Numbered from the stretch's first letter, positions 41,986-51,112 are shown. The stretch is DNA of 64,000 bases from Thiohalorhabdus denitrificans (GCF_001399755.1 NZ_LJCP01000014.1:282872-346871); one strand, 5' to 3'. Notes: a model not told the origin generated them from the sequence alone. Translations and numbers: made by a program.

Positions 41986-42462
41986 TCACCTCCTTGTTGT
42001 TCCCGAGCCCGCCCGCCGACCCCCGGCGGAATCGAACAGACCGTTCAGCCAGCCTTCCAGCTTGCGGGCGTGCTCCTGCTCCTCCCGGAGAAGCTCGCCA
42101 AAGAAGGCCCGCCCGTCCGCATCCCGGACACGGGCGCAATGGTTGTAGGCCTGCTCGTACAGCCCCACGATCTCCCCTTCGAGGCGCACATTGGCGCGGA
42201 GGAGCTCCGCCAGGTCCCGCCCGGCGGCCACAGGACGCAGGAAGGAGGCATTGGGGGCGAGACCGAGCGCGAGCATCCTCGCCACGATGCGGTCCACATG
42301 CCCCATCTCCTCCTGGGCCTCCTGGCGCAGCGTGGAGGCGGCCTGGGCCAGCCCCCAGCCCTCCGAGAGGCGGGCGTGGGTCATGTACTGCTGCACGGCC
42401 GAGAGTTCGAAGCTCAAGGCGCGGCCCAGGAAGCCCGGAACGCGGGGATCGCTGTTGGTCAT
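41986..42462 (-). CDS. Bacterioferritin/ferritin-like protein of the cso operon
   Basis: Four-helix ferritin-like protein of 158 residues. Metal-ligand-like residues occur as Glu and His in ALSFELSAVQQYMTHARLSE, QEAQEEMGHVDRIVARM and LEGEIVGLYEQAYNHC, plus EEQEHARKLEGW near the end. Such a gene is a standard downstream member of proteobacterial cso operons. It may guard RuBisCO from iron and oxygen stress; its real job is unknown. Confidence 0.88.
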   Translation of the reverse strand: MTNSDPRVPGFLGRALSFELSAVQQYMTHARLSEGWGLAQAASTLRQEAQEEMGHVDRIVARMLALGLAPNASFLRPVAAGRDLAELLRANVRLEGEIVGLYEQAYNHCARVRDADGRAFFGELLREEQEHARKLEGWLNGLFDSAGGRRAGSGTTRR

Positions 42463-42536
42463 GGCTGGTTCCGTCCCATGGTTTCCCTACGCCGACTTGC
42501 CTTCCGGCAAGACCAATCCGGGGATCCGATGCGGGC

Positions 42537-42848
42537 TTAGGACGCCTCCAGGGCCTTGGCGCCCTGGCCCAGCACCGGCTCCACCTCGCGGTGCGGACGG
42601 GCGATGATGTGCGCCGCCACCAGGCCGTCGCCGACCCGCTCGCAGGCGTCCGCGCCGGCGCGCACCGCCGCGTTCACCGCGCCCGTCTCGCCGCGCACCA
42701 GCACGCTGACGTAGCCGCCGCCGACGAACTCGCGGCCGATCAGCCGAACCTCCGAGGCCTTGGTCATGGCGTCGGCCGCCTCGATGGCGGGGACCAGGCC
42801 ACGGGTCTCGATCATGCCCAGGGCAATGCCGTATTGTTCGCTAGCCAT
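42537..42848 (-). CDS. csoS1: Carboxysome shell hexamer protein CsoS1, second copy
   Basis: BMC-domain shell protein of 103 residues forming the hexameric facets. It begins GIALGMIETRGLVPAIEAAD and contains KASEVRLIGREFVGGGYVSV and ACERVGDGLVAAHIIARPHR. It differs from the copy upstream mainly at the first residues and at the C-terminal tail. A 174-base stretch is identical in the two genes. Confidence 0.97.
   Translation of the reverse strand: MASEQYGIALGMIETRGLVPAIEAADAMTKASEVRLIGREFVGGGYVSVLVRGETGAVNAAVRAGADACERVGDGLVAAHIIARPHREVEPVLGQGAKALEAS
42570..42743. repeat. 174-base block identical to part of the other csoS1
   Basis: Bases 42570-42743 and 43037-43210 appear identical letter for letter, whereas the flanking coding sequence of the two genes carries synonymous and a few non-synonymous differences. 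This pattern fits recent gene conversion. Confidence 0.85.
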
Positions 42849-43000
42849 CTCTTTCCACTCCCGTTGGTTCGGGCGCCTTCGGGCACCCGCTGCAAGTCAT
42901 ACTCCCTGCCCCTGAACCACCGCCCCCCGTTTGGGAGACGCCGGGTGCACCGGCGCCCCCGCTGGGGACAGCAGCCCGTGGCAAGCGCCTGGGGGCGCGT

Positions 43001-43315
43001 TCAGCTTTCCTCCAGGGCCTTGCCGCCGCCGGCGGGCAGCACCGGCTCCACCTCGCGGTGCGGACGGGCGATGATGTGCGCCGCCACCAGGCCGTCGCCG
43101 ACCCGCTCGCAGGCGTCCGCGCCGGCGCGCACCGCCGCGTTCACCGCGCCCGTCTCGCCGCGCACCAGCACGCTGACGTAGCCGCCGCCGACGAACTCGC
43201 GGCCGATCAGACGGACCTCCGAGGCCTTGGTCATGGCGTCGGCCGCTTCGATGGCCGGCACCAGACCGCGGGTCTCGATCATGCCCAACGCAATACCGTA
43301 GGTTTCGCTCGCCAT
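43001..43315 (-). CDS. csoS1: Carboxysome shell hexamer protein CsoS1, first copy
   Basis: BMC-domain shell protein of 104 residues. Apart from the N-terminal residues (MASETYGIALGM) and the tail PAGGGKALEES it equals the second copy. Tandem csoS1 paralogues with slightly different tails are normal in alpha-carboxysome operons and are thought to tune shell facets. It follows csoS4B after about 60 bases. Confidence 0.97.
   Translation of the reverse strand: MASETYGIALGMIETRGLVPAIEAADAMTKASEVRLIGREFVGGGYVSVLVRGETGAVNAAVRAGADACERVGDGLVAAHIIARPHREVEPVLPAGGGKALEES
43037..43210. repeat. 174-base block identical to part of the other csoS1 (partner)
   Basis: Partner of the block at 42570-42743, same orientation; see that entry. 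Confidence 0.85.
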
Positions 43316-43378
43316 CGCTCTTCTCTCCTGTGGCTTTGGTGAAGATCCCGTCCCGATACCCTCGCCGAACGCCGAGTG

Positions 43379-43666
43379 TCAGCCGACCTTTTGCTTGGGA
43401 GCGCCGGAGGTGTCGGCCTGCTCGGTGTCCCAGTAGTCGATGATCCCGCCGATGGTCAGGTCGGTAAGGACGCTGAAATCCCCCGCGGCATACCGGGCCG
43501 CGGAACCTTCTACGACAAAGACCCAGTTGCCGGGGCGGGCCCCGACCGGGTCCACGGCGACCATGCGCTTGCCTCGCGCGTTGGCCAGCACCCGCAGACT
43601 GGTCTTCTGAAGACCATCGATGCGGCGGGTGCAAACCAGGGAGGACTCCACCCGAAGGATGTCCAT
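43379..43666 (-). CDS. csoS4B: Carboxysome vertex pentamer protein CsoS4B
   Basis: Pentameric shell vertex protein (BMV/EutN fold) of 95 residues. The core is GKRMVAVDPVGARPGNWVFV followed by VEGSAARYAAGD and LTIGGIIDYWD. It carries a longer C-terminal tail than CsoS4A. Its start overlaps the csoS4A stop. Confidence 0.95.
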   Translation of the reverse strand: MDILRVESSLVCTRRIDGLQKTSLRVLANARGKRMVAVDPVGARPGNWVFVVEGSAARYAAGDFSVLTDLTIGGIIDYWDTEQADTSGAPKQKVG

Positions 43667-43914
43667 CAGGCGCCCTCTTCCCAGTAATCGATGATCCCGA
43701 CGATGGTCAGGTCGCTCGGGTACTCCTTGCTCCCGGCGGCCTCCCGCGCGGCCGAGCTGCCCACGCAGATGACCCAGTCGCCGGGGGTGCAGCCGATGGC
43801 GTCCACCGCCACCAGCTGGGAGCCGCCGTCCCGGACCACCTGCAGGTGGCGGTGCTCGAGGCCGGCGATGCGGTGGGTGGCCACCAGCGGCTTCTCCACC
43901 TGGCAGATCTTCAT
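43666..43914 (-). CDS. csoS4A: Carboxysome vertex pentamer protein CsoS4A
   Basis: Pentameric vertex protein of 82 residues: MKICQVEKPLVATHRIAGLE, then SQLVAVDAIGCTPGDWVICV, GSSAAREAAGSKEYPSDLTI and VGIIDYWEE. Start and stop overlap with csoSCA upstream (TGATG) and csoS4B downstream, implying coupled translation. Confidence 0.96.
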   Translation of the reverse strand: MKICQVEKPLVATHRIAGLEHRHLQVVRDGGSQLVAVDAIGCTPGDWVICVGSSAAREAAGSKEYPSDLTIVGIIDYWEEGA

Positions 43915-45452
43915 CAGTGCGTCTCCCCCGTGGGCTCCAGCGAGGAGCCGATCACCTCAAGCGTTCCGTTTCTGGCGCAGTCACGGACGGCCAGCAGGGT
44001 GTGCAGCAGGCCCTGCTCCGCCAGGCGCGGGAAGCGACCGCGCAGGGCCTCCGCCACCCGGCGGGTGCGGGCCTCCGCCCGTTCCCGCGCCCCCGGCACC
44101 TGGCCGTGGTAGTCGAAGCGCAGCACCACCGGCACCGGCAGACCCCGCTCGACATTCAGCCCGGAGAAGATCTTGACGCCCACATCCAGGTCGGGCGCGC
44201 CCTCCTCCACCGTCTGCAGGTAGGCGAAATAGGTGAGGTTGCGCAGCTGCACCTCCTCGAACCCCATGCCCACGCCCATGAAGCGCTCGTTGTGGCCGAT
44301 GTCGCCGTAGCGCCCGCCGTGGTTGGCCCGGACGTAGGCGATCTGGGCGAAATTGTTCTCCAGCAGGCCGGCGACGAAGCGCTGCATGCCCGGCTCGCTG
44401 CCGCCGGCCACCGCCGCCACCTCCTCGCCGACGCGCTCCCGCACCGCCTCGGCGCCCAGCCCCTGGGTCCGGTCGAACAGGGCCTCGCTCTCCACGTACC
44501 GCGCCGGGTCGGGCTCCCCCTCGGCGTCGGGGGGATGCACCCGGATGGCGTCCGTGTCCGTGTCCAGCCCCACCAGCAGGAGGTCGATGGAGGCGCCGCA
44601 GCAGAAGCTGTTCTCGATGGCCTCCTGGAAGTCCCGCAGCCGGTCCCGGGCGGCGGCCGCCGCCACCGCCGTGTCCGAGCCGTGGGCGGCGCACCCCTGG
44701 GTGGCGGGCTCGCCCGAGCTGAAGTGGTACACGGCGATCTTCAGATAACGGGTGGGCGCGTCGGCCGTGTTGGGCGCCCCTTCCCGGTACCGGCTCAGCT
44801 CGGTCTCCACCCAGCGCCGCAGGCTCGTCTCCACGTCGAAGTTGGCCCCCGCGAAGGACTTGCGCCGCACGAGGCCGTGGGGCAGGCGCAGCACGTACCG
44901 GATTACATGGGCCAGCCGGCCGTCCGAGCAGGGCGACACGTCCACCGTGTGAAAGCCACACTCCTGCAGCCAGGCCTGGAAGCGGTCCGCCTCCGCCGGG
45001 TCCGGCGCCAGCGGCTGGTGCCGGTAGAAGTCATCGGCGTAGGCCCGGTAGGTCTCGAACACGCACCAGGCGTACAGGTGGCGGATGTCCAGCTGCTGGA
45101 TCCAGGCGTTGTCGAGGATCCGCCGCGGCAGCTCGAAGCCGAGCTCGGCGCGGGCCATGGCCTGGGCCCGGTCGGTGAAATCCGCCTCGTGCTGCAAGGC
45201 CGACAGCCGCCGCAGGAAGGGCTCGATGCGGTCGAAGGCCTCTTTCACCTGGGCCTCGTGGGCCAGCAGCCGCTCGTTGTCCCCCGCCGGCACCAGGGCG
45301 TGTCCGGCGACCCGGGCGCCGACCCGGGCTCGGCGGTCCGGGGCGGCCCGGGGCTCGCCCCGTTCCGGCCGCAGCTCCATGGGGCGGCCGTAGCCCGCGT
45401 CGGGGCGGCGGGTGGAGGACCGGTTGTGGCGGTTTCGGCCTGTGGGCATCAC
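43914..45452 (-). CDS. csoSCA: Carboxysomal carbonic anhydrase CsoSCA (CsoS3)
   Basis: Epsilon-class carbonic anhydrase inside the carboxysome that converts bicarbonate to CO2 beside RuBisCO; 512 residues. The basic N-terminal segment (RHNRSSTRRPDAGYGRP) may bind RuBisCO. Zinc and catalytic residues appear as CSDGRLAH near 170, a His/Asp in AAHGSDTAVA near 260 and CCG in ENSFCCGASIDLLL near 280. The C-terminal half is the defunct second lobe. It is 13 bases after csoS2. Confidence 0.96.
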   Translation of the reverse strand: MMPTGRNRHNRSSTRRPDAGYGRPMELRPERGEPRAAPDRRARVGARVAGHALVPAGDNERLLAHEAQVKEAFDRIEPFLRRLSALQHEADFTDRAQAMARAELGFELPRRILDNAWIQQLDIRHLYAWCVFETYRAYADDFYRHQPLAPDPAEADRFQAWLQECGFHTVDVSPCSDGRLAHVIRYVLRLPHGLVRRKSFAGANFDVETSLRRWVETELSRYREGAPNTADAPTRYLKIAVYHFSSGEPATQGCAAHGSDTAVAAAAARDRLRDFQEAIENSFCCGASIDLLLVGLDTDTDAIRVHPPDAEGEPDPARYVESEALFDRTQGLGAEAVRERVGEEVAAVAGGSEPGMQRFVAGLLENNFAQIAYVRANHGGRYGDIGHNERFMGVGMGFEEVQLRNLTYFAYLQTVEEGAPDLDVGVKIFSGLNVERGLPVPVVLRFDYHGQVPGARERAEARTRRVAEALRGRFPRLAEQGLLHTLLAVRDCARNGTLEVIGSSLEPTGETH

Positions 45453-45464
45453 CCGTTCCCTCGC

Positions 45465-47807
45465 CTAACCCCGGGCACCGCCCGAGTAGGTCACCCCGGC
45501 GCCCTTCTCCGTGTTTCCGGCACCGCCGGTAACCGGGCTCTCGGGCAGGGGCACGTCCTCGTTGCGCTTCTGGGCCCAGTCCATGGGCATGGCGGTACCG
45601 GCCTGGCCGCGCCGGCTGGGGTTGCGGCGGGCCGCCGTGCCCTCGGTGCCGGTCACCCGCTCGCCGCGGTCCCAGTCGTCGCCGGTGATGGCGGGACCCA
45701 CGTCCATGCCCTCGCCGGTCACGCGGCCCTCCTCACGGGCCGCCGGGCCCTGCGGGGGCTGCGGCTGGGCGTACCGTTGGCTGGCGGGCTGCACGGCGCC
45801 GCCCGACCCGCCGTGGCGGAAGCCCTCGGTACCCGTCACCTTGCCTTCGGCCATGCTGAAGGCGCCCGTGATCTGGCCCTGCTCGTAGCTCGTCCCCGTC
45901 ACTCGCGAAGACTGCGGCTCCGCGTCGGCGGCATGGGCCGGCGGCTGGACACTGAAATCCGTCCAGGGCGCATCCAGTGGCTGCGGGTAGTCCGGGCTGT
46001 GGGGCTCGGCCGCCTGCACCGGGCAGGCCTCGGCGTACTGGTCCCCGCCCACATACGGCGTTCCGGTCGGGGTCTGGCAGGCGCCGTCCTCCGCGCCGGT
46101 GAGCTTGCCGTTAAGCCCCGGCTGATCCCCGGTCGCGCTCGGCCCCGGGGTGCCGCCGCCCTGGGCCTGGCGCGCCGCGGCCATCTGCGTCTCCCGGGGA
46201 TCGCAGTAGCTGCGGTACTGCTCGGCACCGGCGTAGGGGGTCCCGGTCACGGCCTGGCAGGTACCCGGCTCGTCCCCGGTCACGCGGGCGTTGCGGCCGG
46301 TCATGGTGCCGGACACCTGGTGGCCGCCCAGGGTGCCCGACACCCCGACCTTCTCCTCGCTCGGGCGACCGGGCTCGGTGCCGCAGAAATCGCGGTACTG
46401 CTCGCGGCCGATGTAATCGTCCCCGGTGACGTTGCGGCAGGAGCCGGGCTCGTCGCCGGTGACCCGCTCGCTGCGCCCCACCTGGCTGCCGGTGATGCCG
46501 CCACCGCCCAGGTTCTGGCTGCTGCCGACCTTGTCCGGGGCGTCATCCCGACCGCGCTGCATGTACTGGGTGCCGGTAACGGCCCGATCCGCGCCGGGCT
46601 CGCCGCCCGTGACCCGTGCGGACTGCCCGGGGAGGTCCCCGGTAACCCCCAGGCCATGGTCGGTTTGCGCATGGGACATCACCGACGGCGCGGGGGCCGG
46701 CTGGGTGTTGCAGTAACTTTGGTACTGCTCGGGCGAGAGGTACTCGGTGCCCGTCACCTGCTTGCAGGTCCCCGGCTCGTTGCCGGTCACCCGCTCGCCC
46801 CGGCCCACCTCGTTGCCGGTGATCTGGCGACCGTGGCCAGTCTGGCTGACGCCGACCTTGGCCACCGAAGGCTGGGGGCCGGTGTGGCAGAACTCCCGGA
46901 AGATGTCCGCGCCGAGGTACTCGGTACCGGTGACGGCGCGGCAGCTGCCGGGCTCCTCGCCGGTCAGGTGCTCCGACCAGCCGGTCTGGGTGCCGGTCAC
47001 GGACTGGCCGTGGCTGGTCTCGCTGGCCCCCACCTTCCAGGAGGCATCCTCCGCCCCGCCGGTCCGGGCGGAGGCGGATTTGCGGACCTTGGCGCAGGGA
47101 CGGCTGGACCCGGGCTTCTCGCCGGCCCCGCCCTGCTTGGCGCGCTTTTCGCGCACCTTGCGCGCCACCTCGCGGCCGGACATCTCCGGGTTGGCCTTCC
47201 GGGCGGCCTGGGCCGGGGACAGGGCGCCCTGCGTCTGCGCGGCCTTGCCGCGTTCCGCCTGCGCCTTGCGCTTGGCCTTGGCCATGGTGCGGGCGGCCGA
47301 CTCCTGGGCCTGGGCCGCCGGCCGCCGGCTCCGACCGCGGGAGCGGCTTCCGCCCCGGCCCCCGGAGCGGGATTCGCGCTCCTTGCCGATCGCCCCGGCA
47401 GGGGCCTGCTCGCCGTCGGCCTCCGCTTCCCGCTTGCAGCCGCAGCCGCAGTCTTCCTTGCCGGCGCCGCCCTCGGGCGCCCCCCCGCTCTCAGAGGTCC
47501 CGCCCGCAGCGGATCCGATGCGGGTGCGGTCCTGCTCCTTCAAAGCGGCCTTGCCGCCCTCGGCCATGGCCCGCCGCCGCGCCTTGGCCGCCTCCTTGCC
47601 ACTGGTGCCGGAGGCCCCGCCCGTGGCGGCACCACCGCCGCTGGCGGAACGCGCCCCGGCGGTCGACGGATTGCCGGCGGCGGCCCCGCTCGCGGTGCGT
47701 CCCGCGGGCTGCCCCAGGTCCGCCTTGCCCCGGTTGGCCTGGGCCCGGCGGCGGGCGCGGGCGGCCTCGCGCCCGCTCCGGCTGGTTTGCTTTTCAGGGT
47801 CGGCCAT
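45465..47807 (-). CDS. csoS2: Carboxysome scaffold protein CsoS2
   Basis: Disordered assembly protein of 780 residues linking RuBisCO to shell. The N-terminal region holds four repeats, such as SGREAARARRRAQANRGKAD and SGKEAAKARRRAMAEGGKAA, the third AKAKRKAQAERGKAAQ and a weaker fourth, AREVARK-like. The central region has about six M-repeats with the VTG...VTG...G motif (for example GERVTGNEPGTCKQVTGTEY); the third lacks the usual Cys. The C-terminal region ends in the conserved ITYSGGARG-like tail (VTYSGGARG). A Cys cluster EDCGCGCKRE lies near residue 118. No slippery site for the frameshift known in one relative was noticed. Confidence 0.97.
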   Translation of the reverse strand: MADPEKQTSRSGREAARARRRAQANRGKADLGQPAGRTASGAAAGNPSTAGARSASGGGAATGGASGTSGKEAAKARRRAMAEGGKAALKEQDRTRIGSAAGGTSESGGAPEGGAGKEDCGCGCKREAEADGEQAPAGAIGKERESRSGGRGGSRSRGRSRRPAAQAQESAARTMAKAKRKAQAERGKAAQTQGALSPAQAARKANPEMSGREVARKVREKRAKQGGAGEKPGSSRPCAKVRKSASARTGGAEDASWKVGASETSHGQSVTGTQTGWSEHLTGEEPGSCRAVTGTEYLGADIFREFCHTGPQPSVAKVGVSQTGHGRQITGNEVGRGERVTGNEPGTCKQVTGTEYLSPEQYQSYCNTQPAPAPSVMSHAQTDHGLGVTGDLPGQSARVTGGEPGADRAVTGTQYMQRGRDDAPDKVGSSQNLGGGGITGSQVGRSERVTGDEPGSCRNVTGDDYIGREQYRDFCGTEPGRPSEEKVGVSGTLGGHQVSGTMTGRNARVTGDEPGTCQAVTGTPYAGAEQYRSYCDPRETQMAAARQAQGGGTPGPSATGDQPGLNGKLTGAEDGACQTPTGTPYVGGDQYAEACPVQAAEPHSPDYPQPLDAPWTDFSVQPPAHAADAEPQSSRVTGTSYEQGQITGAFSMAEGKVTGTEGFRHGGSGGAVQPASQRYAQPQPPQGPAAREEGRVTGEGMDVGPAITGDDWDRGERVTGTEGTAARRNPSRRGQAGTAMPMDWAQKRNEDVPLPESPVTGGAGNTEKGAGVTYSGGARG

Positions 47808-47852
47808 GGTTCACCCCTGCCTTCGAGTGGATTGCGCTAGCTGGGCGGCCTT

Positions 47853-48197
47853 TCAGCCGCGGGCCTCGTAGACCACGAAGAACGTGCCGAGGCTCTGGGT
47901 GTAGTCGTCGAACGCGACAAGGCGCACATGGTGGTCCGGATAGGCCCGGTGGCAGGCCTCGAGCTCCTCCACCACCTCGTCGAGGCTCTGCACCCCGAAC
48001 AGGGGCAGCTTCCACAGGGTCCAGTAGCGATCGAAGGCCTCGCTGGGATGCTCGTGCTCGATGGCCGGGGTCCAGCCCTGTTCCAGGGCGTACGCGATCT
48101 GATCGTAGACCTGCTCCTGGGAAAAGGAGCCCAGGAAGCCGAAGGTCTCCATGGTCTGCTTGGTGCGGTAGTCCCGCATCTCGTCCGAAATCGCCAT
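47853..48197 (-). CDS. cbbS: RuBisCO small subunit, carboxysomal form IA
   Basis: Small subunit of 114 residues. Conserved blocks METFGFLGSFSQEQVYDQIA and GWTPAIEHEHPSEAFDRYWT plus LVAFDDYTQSLGTFFVVYEA. It differs markedly from the cbbS at 30.5 kb, in line with separate enzyme pools. Confidence 0.98.
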   Translation of the reverse strand: MAISDEMRDYRTKQTMETFGFLGSFSQEQVYDQIAYALEQGWTPAIEHEHPSEAFDRYWTLWKLPLFGVQSLDEVVEELEACHRAYPDHHVRLVAFDDYTQSLGTFFVVYEARG

Positions 48198-48248
48198 GAC
48201 GAATTCCTCTCGTTGCTACGGGGGGTTCGGGTCGAGCCGGCGGTGGGC

Positions 48249-49664
48249 CTAGTTGGTGTCCAGCTTGTCCACCGTCTCGTAGTCGAACTTGATCTCCTCC
48301 CAGGTCTCCATGGCCGCGGCCAGCTCGGGGCTGTTGCGGGCGGCCTCGGTCATGATCTCGCGGGCCTCCTTCTCCACGTCGCGGCCCTGGTTGCGGGCCT
48401 CGACGCAGGCATCCACCGCCGCGCGGTTGGCCGCGGCGCCGGCCGCGTTGCCCCAGGGGTGGCCGAGGGTGCCGCCGCCGAACTGCAGCACGGAGTCATC
48501 GCCGAAGATGGTCACCAGGGACGGGATGTGCCACACGTGGATGCCGCCGGAGGCCACGGCCATGGCGCCGGGCATGGAGCCCCAGTCCTGGTCGAAGAAC
48601 ACGCCGCGGGAGCGGTCCTCGGGCACGAAGGATTCGCGCAGCTGGTCCACGAAGCCGAGGGTGGAGGCGCGGTCGCCCTCGAGCTTGCCCACCACGGTGC
48701 CGGTGTGCAGGTGGTCGCCGCCGGACAGGCGCAGGCACTTAACGAGCACACGGAAGTGGATGCCGTGCTTGGGGCTGCGGTCGATCACGGCGTGCATGGC
48801 GCGGTGGATGTGCAGGAGCATGCCGTTTTTGCGGCACCACTTGGCCAGACCGGTGTTCGCGCAGAAGCCGCCGGTCAGGAAGTCGTGCATGACGATGGGC
48901 ATGCCCAGCTCTTTGGCGAACTCGGCCCGCTCGATCATCTGGTCCGGGTCGGGGGCGGTCACGTTGAGGTAGTGGCCCTTGCGCTCGCCGGTCTTGGCCT
49001 GGGCCTTGTGCACCGCCTCGGCGACGAACTCGAAACGATCCTGCCAGCGCATGAAGGGCTGGCTGTTGACGTTCTCGTCGTCCTTGGTGAAGTCCAGGCC
49101 GCCGCGGAGCGCCTCGTAGCAGACCCGACCGTAGTTCTTGGCGGACAAGCCGAGCTTGGGCTTGAGGGTGCCGCCGAGCATCGGCCGGCCGTACTTGTTG
49201 ATCTTGTCGCGCTCGACCTGAATGCCGAACGGAGGGCCCATGCAGGTCTTGATGTAGGCGATGGGGAAGCGCAGGTCTTCCAGGCGCAGGGCCTGAATGG
49301 CCTTGAAGCCGAACACGTTGCCCACCAGCGAGGTGAGCACGTTCACCACCGAGCCCTCCTCGAACAGGTCGATGGGGTAGGCGATGAAGGCGTAGAAGGC
49401 CTCGTCGTCGCCGGGGACGTCCTCGATGCGGTAGGCGCGGCCCTTGTAGTACCCGATGTCGGTCAGCAGGTCCGACCACACCGTGGTCCAGGTACCCGTG
49501 GAGGACTCGGCCGCAACCGCCGCTGCAGCCTCTTCCCGCGGCACACCCTGCTGGGGGGTGACCTTGAAGCAGGCCAGCAGGTCGGTGTCTAGCGGGACGT
49601 AATCCGGGGTCCAGTACATCTGGGCGTAGTCCTTGACCCCAGCGTCGTAGGTTTTGCTTGCCAT
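48249..49664 (-). CDS. cbbL: RuBisCO large subunit, carboxysomal form IA
   Basis: Catalytic subunit of 471 residues, first gene of the cso operon. It has [40 protein letters not shown] and [20 protein letters not shown]. Starting [20 protein letters not shown], it is of the IAc type that is packed in carboxysomes and binds CsoS2. The protein is similar to, but clearly diverged from, the free form at 29.0 kb. Confidence 0.98.
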   Translation of the reverse strand: MASKTYDAGVKDYAQMYWTPDYVPLDTDLLACFKVTPQQGVPREEAAAAVAAESSTGTWTTVWSDLLTDIGYYKGRAYRIEDVPGDDEAFYAFIAYPIDLFEEGSVVNVLTSLVGNVFGFKAIQALRLEDLRFPIAYIKTCMGPPFGIQVERDKINKYGRPMLGGTLKPKLGLSAKNYGRVCYEALRGGLDFTKDDENVNSQPFMRWQDRFEFVAEAVHKAQAKTGERKGHYLNVTAPDPDQMIERAEFAKELGMPIVMHDFLTGGFCANTGLAKWCRKNGMLLHIHRAMHAVIDRSPKHGIHFRVLVKCLRLSGGDHLHTGTVVGKLEGDRASTLGFVDQLRESFVPEDRSRGVFFDQDWGSMPGAMAVASGGIHVWHIPSLVTIFGDDSVLQFGGGTLGHPWGNAAGAAANRAAVDACVEARNQGRDVEKEAREIMTEAARNSPELAAAMETWEEIKFDYETVDKLDTN

Positions 49665-49873
49665 CGGAATACTCCTCGCTTGCCACGGTTTGGTTGCCGG
49701 ACGAGGAAGCTAGCCGATCGGCCGAAATAGATTCCAATCGATTGCGTCGATGAAACGCATAGAGGGGTCAAAAATTTCCCGCAGCCACGGGAGATGCGGG
49801 CTGGCGGGCATCCAGCGGGATAGGGGGGAGGAGGACCGCGTTAAGGGCGGCAGTAACGGGGCGGGACAAGAAC

Positions 49874-49896
49874 GGGCCGCCCCGATGGGACGGCCC
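49874..49896 (-). terminator. Hairpin after the second cbbR
   Basis: On the minus strand GGGCCGTCCC / GGGGCGGCCC pairs over 10 bases (one G-U) with a 3-base loop, followed by GTTCTTGT. It lies between cbbR and cbbL of system 2 and may separate their transcripts. Confidence 0.6.
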
Positions 49897-49910
49897 GGCT
49901 AAGTGCGGGC

Positions 49911-50921
49911 CTACCGGCCCCCTTCCAGGTCGGGCTTCCGGGGAGCTGTATCGGGGGAGGCGTGGGGCAGAGAGCTCAGGAGGTCCTCCATTTGCCTGGC
50001 CACCCGCGCACCGTCTTCCACCATGAAATCCAGGAAGGATTCGGCGATCACCGACAGCTTCTTGCCCCGGGGATAGACCGCGTACCAATAGCGATCCAGG
50101 GGGAAGCCCTCCACATCCAGGACGGTCACCGGGCCCTCGGTCCCCTCCAGGCTCAGGCTGTGCAAGGACAGGACGGAGAGTCCCAGGCCACTGGCCACGG
50201 CGTGCTTGATGGCCTCGTTGCTGCTCAGTTCCATGATGACATTCGGTCGCAGTCCGGCGGACTCGAACAGCCGCTGGGTCACCTCCCGGATCCCGGACCC
50301 CGGCTCCCGGGCGATGAAGGGCTCCTCGGCCAAGCGCTCAAGGGGAATGGCCTGCTCCCCGTCCAGGGCGTGGCCGTGGGGAGCCATGACCACCAGCGGA
50401 TTCGGCGCGATGGGCACGGCCTCCACTTCCAGCCCTTCCAGGGGCTTCTGCCCCATGATGTAGAGGTCGTCCTCGTTGATGGCCAGGCGCTCCAGCACCC
50501 GCTCCCGGTTGGAGACCTTCAGGGAGACGTCGATGCCGGGATACCGCTGCTTGAAGTGGCCCAGCACGTGTGGGGCAAAGTACTTGGCGGTGGTCACCAC
50601 CGCCACCTTCAGGGTGCCCCGCTTCAGCCCCTCCATATCCGCCACCCGCATCTCCAGCCGCTCCAGGCTGCCGAACACCTCGATGCAGGTCTCGTAGAGC
50701 TCCCTCCCCGCCTCGGTCAGGTGGACCTGGCGGCCGACCTGCTCGAACAGCGCCATACCCACCGCATCCGCCAGCTTCTTCACCTGCATGGAGGCGGTGG
50801 GCTGCGTCAAATACAGCTCCTCGGCGGCTCGGGTCACGCTCTGGTTGCGGGCAAGCGCCTCGAAGATCTTGAGCTGGCGCAGGGTTACCCGGCGGGCTAG
50901 GTCCTTTCCGACTGATTGCAT
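49911..50921 (-). CDS. cbbR: LysR-family regulator CbbR (system 2)
   Basis: LysR activator of 336 residues. The HTH is LRQLKIFEALARNQSVTRAA plus EELYLTQPTASMQVKKLADA, and the effector domain holds VTTAKYFAPHVLGHFKQRYP and GSGIREVTQRLFESAGL. It reads in the same direction as the cso operon, upstream of cbbL. It is clearly different from the first CbbR and has a longer C-terminal tail. It is divergent from the pseudo-aldolase gene, and might control both the cso operon and the right-hand DAB block. Confidence 0.92.
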   Translation of the reverse strand: MQSVGKDLARRVTLRQLKIFEALARNQSVTRAAEELYLTQPTASMQVKKLADAVGMALFEQVGRQVHLTEAGRELYETCIEVFGSLERLEMRVADMEGLKRGTLKVAVVTTAKYFAPHVLGHFKQRYPGIDVSLKVSNRERVLERLAINEDDLYIMGQKPLEGLEVEAVPIAPNPLVVMAPHGHALDGEQAIPLERLAEEPFIAREPGSGIREVTQRLFESAGLRPNVIMELSSNEAIKHAVASGLGLSVLSLHSLSLEGTEGPVTVLDVEGFPLDRYWYAVYPRGKKLSVIAESFLDFMVEDGARVARQMEDLLSSLPHASPDTAPRKPDLEGGR

Positions 50922-50947
50922 CGATATTTACCTATGCCATCTATCGA
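50921..50947. promoter_or_regulatory. Candidate LysR operator, TCGATA-N15-TATCGA
   Basis: Perfect inverted repeat TCGATA (50921-50926) and TATCGA (50942-50947) with a 15-base spacer at the start of the second cbbR. Position and symmetry suggest an autoregulatory LysR site shared with the divergent 51113 gene. Related ATCGAT words occur upstream of cbbL (about 49725-49755) and of dabB copy 2 (about 53096-53112). Confidence 0.5.
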
Positions 50948-51112
50948 CAGAACGAATTTTATTTATGCCTCGGGCGAGCCAAAATACTTGACCATATCGA
51001 CCGGGATTGCAAGCCCTCACTTTCCCCGGCGCGGCGACCGGCTCCGGAACGTGGATACTGGCCAACATCCCCCTGGATAGACACGGCCAGCCCAGCAAGG
51101 AGATGGCTGACC

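Noticed and set aside
45465..47807. Programmed frameshift in csoS2 as in Halothiobacillus
   Set aside because: I looked for a slippery heptamer with a downstream hairpin in the M region and saw none that stands out in this GC-rich version. It cannot be excluded without an RNA-structure search.
45465..47807. CRISPR-like or tandem DNA repeat in csoS2
   Set aside because: The repeated VTG blocks are degenerate protein M-repeats, not evenly spaced identical DNA repeats; no CRISPR array is present in the window.
43917..47840. Very long plus-strand open frame (1307 codons) opposite csoS2 and csoSCA
   Set aside because: It is an antisense frame of GC-rich, repeat-rich csoS2 and csoSCA. The translation is low-complexity Gly/Arg/His/Leu without a family pattern.
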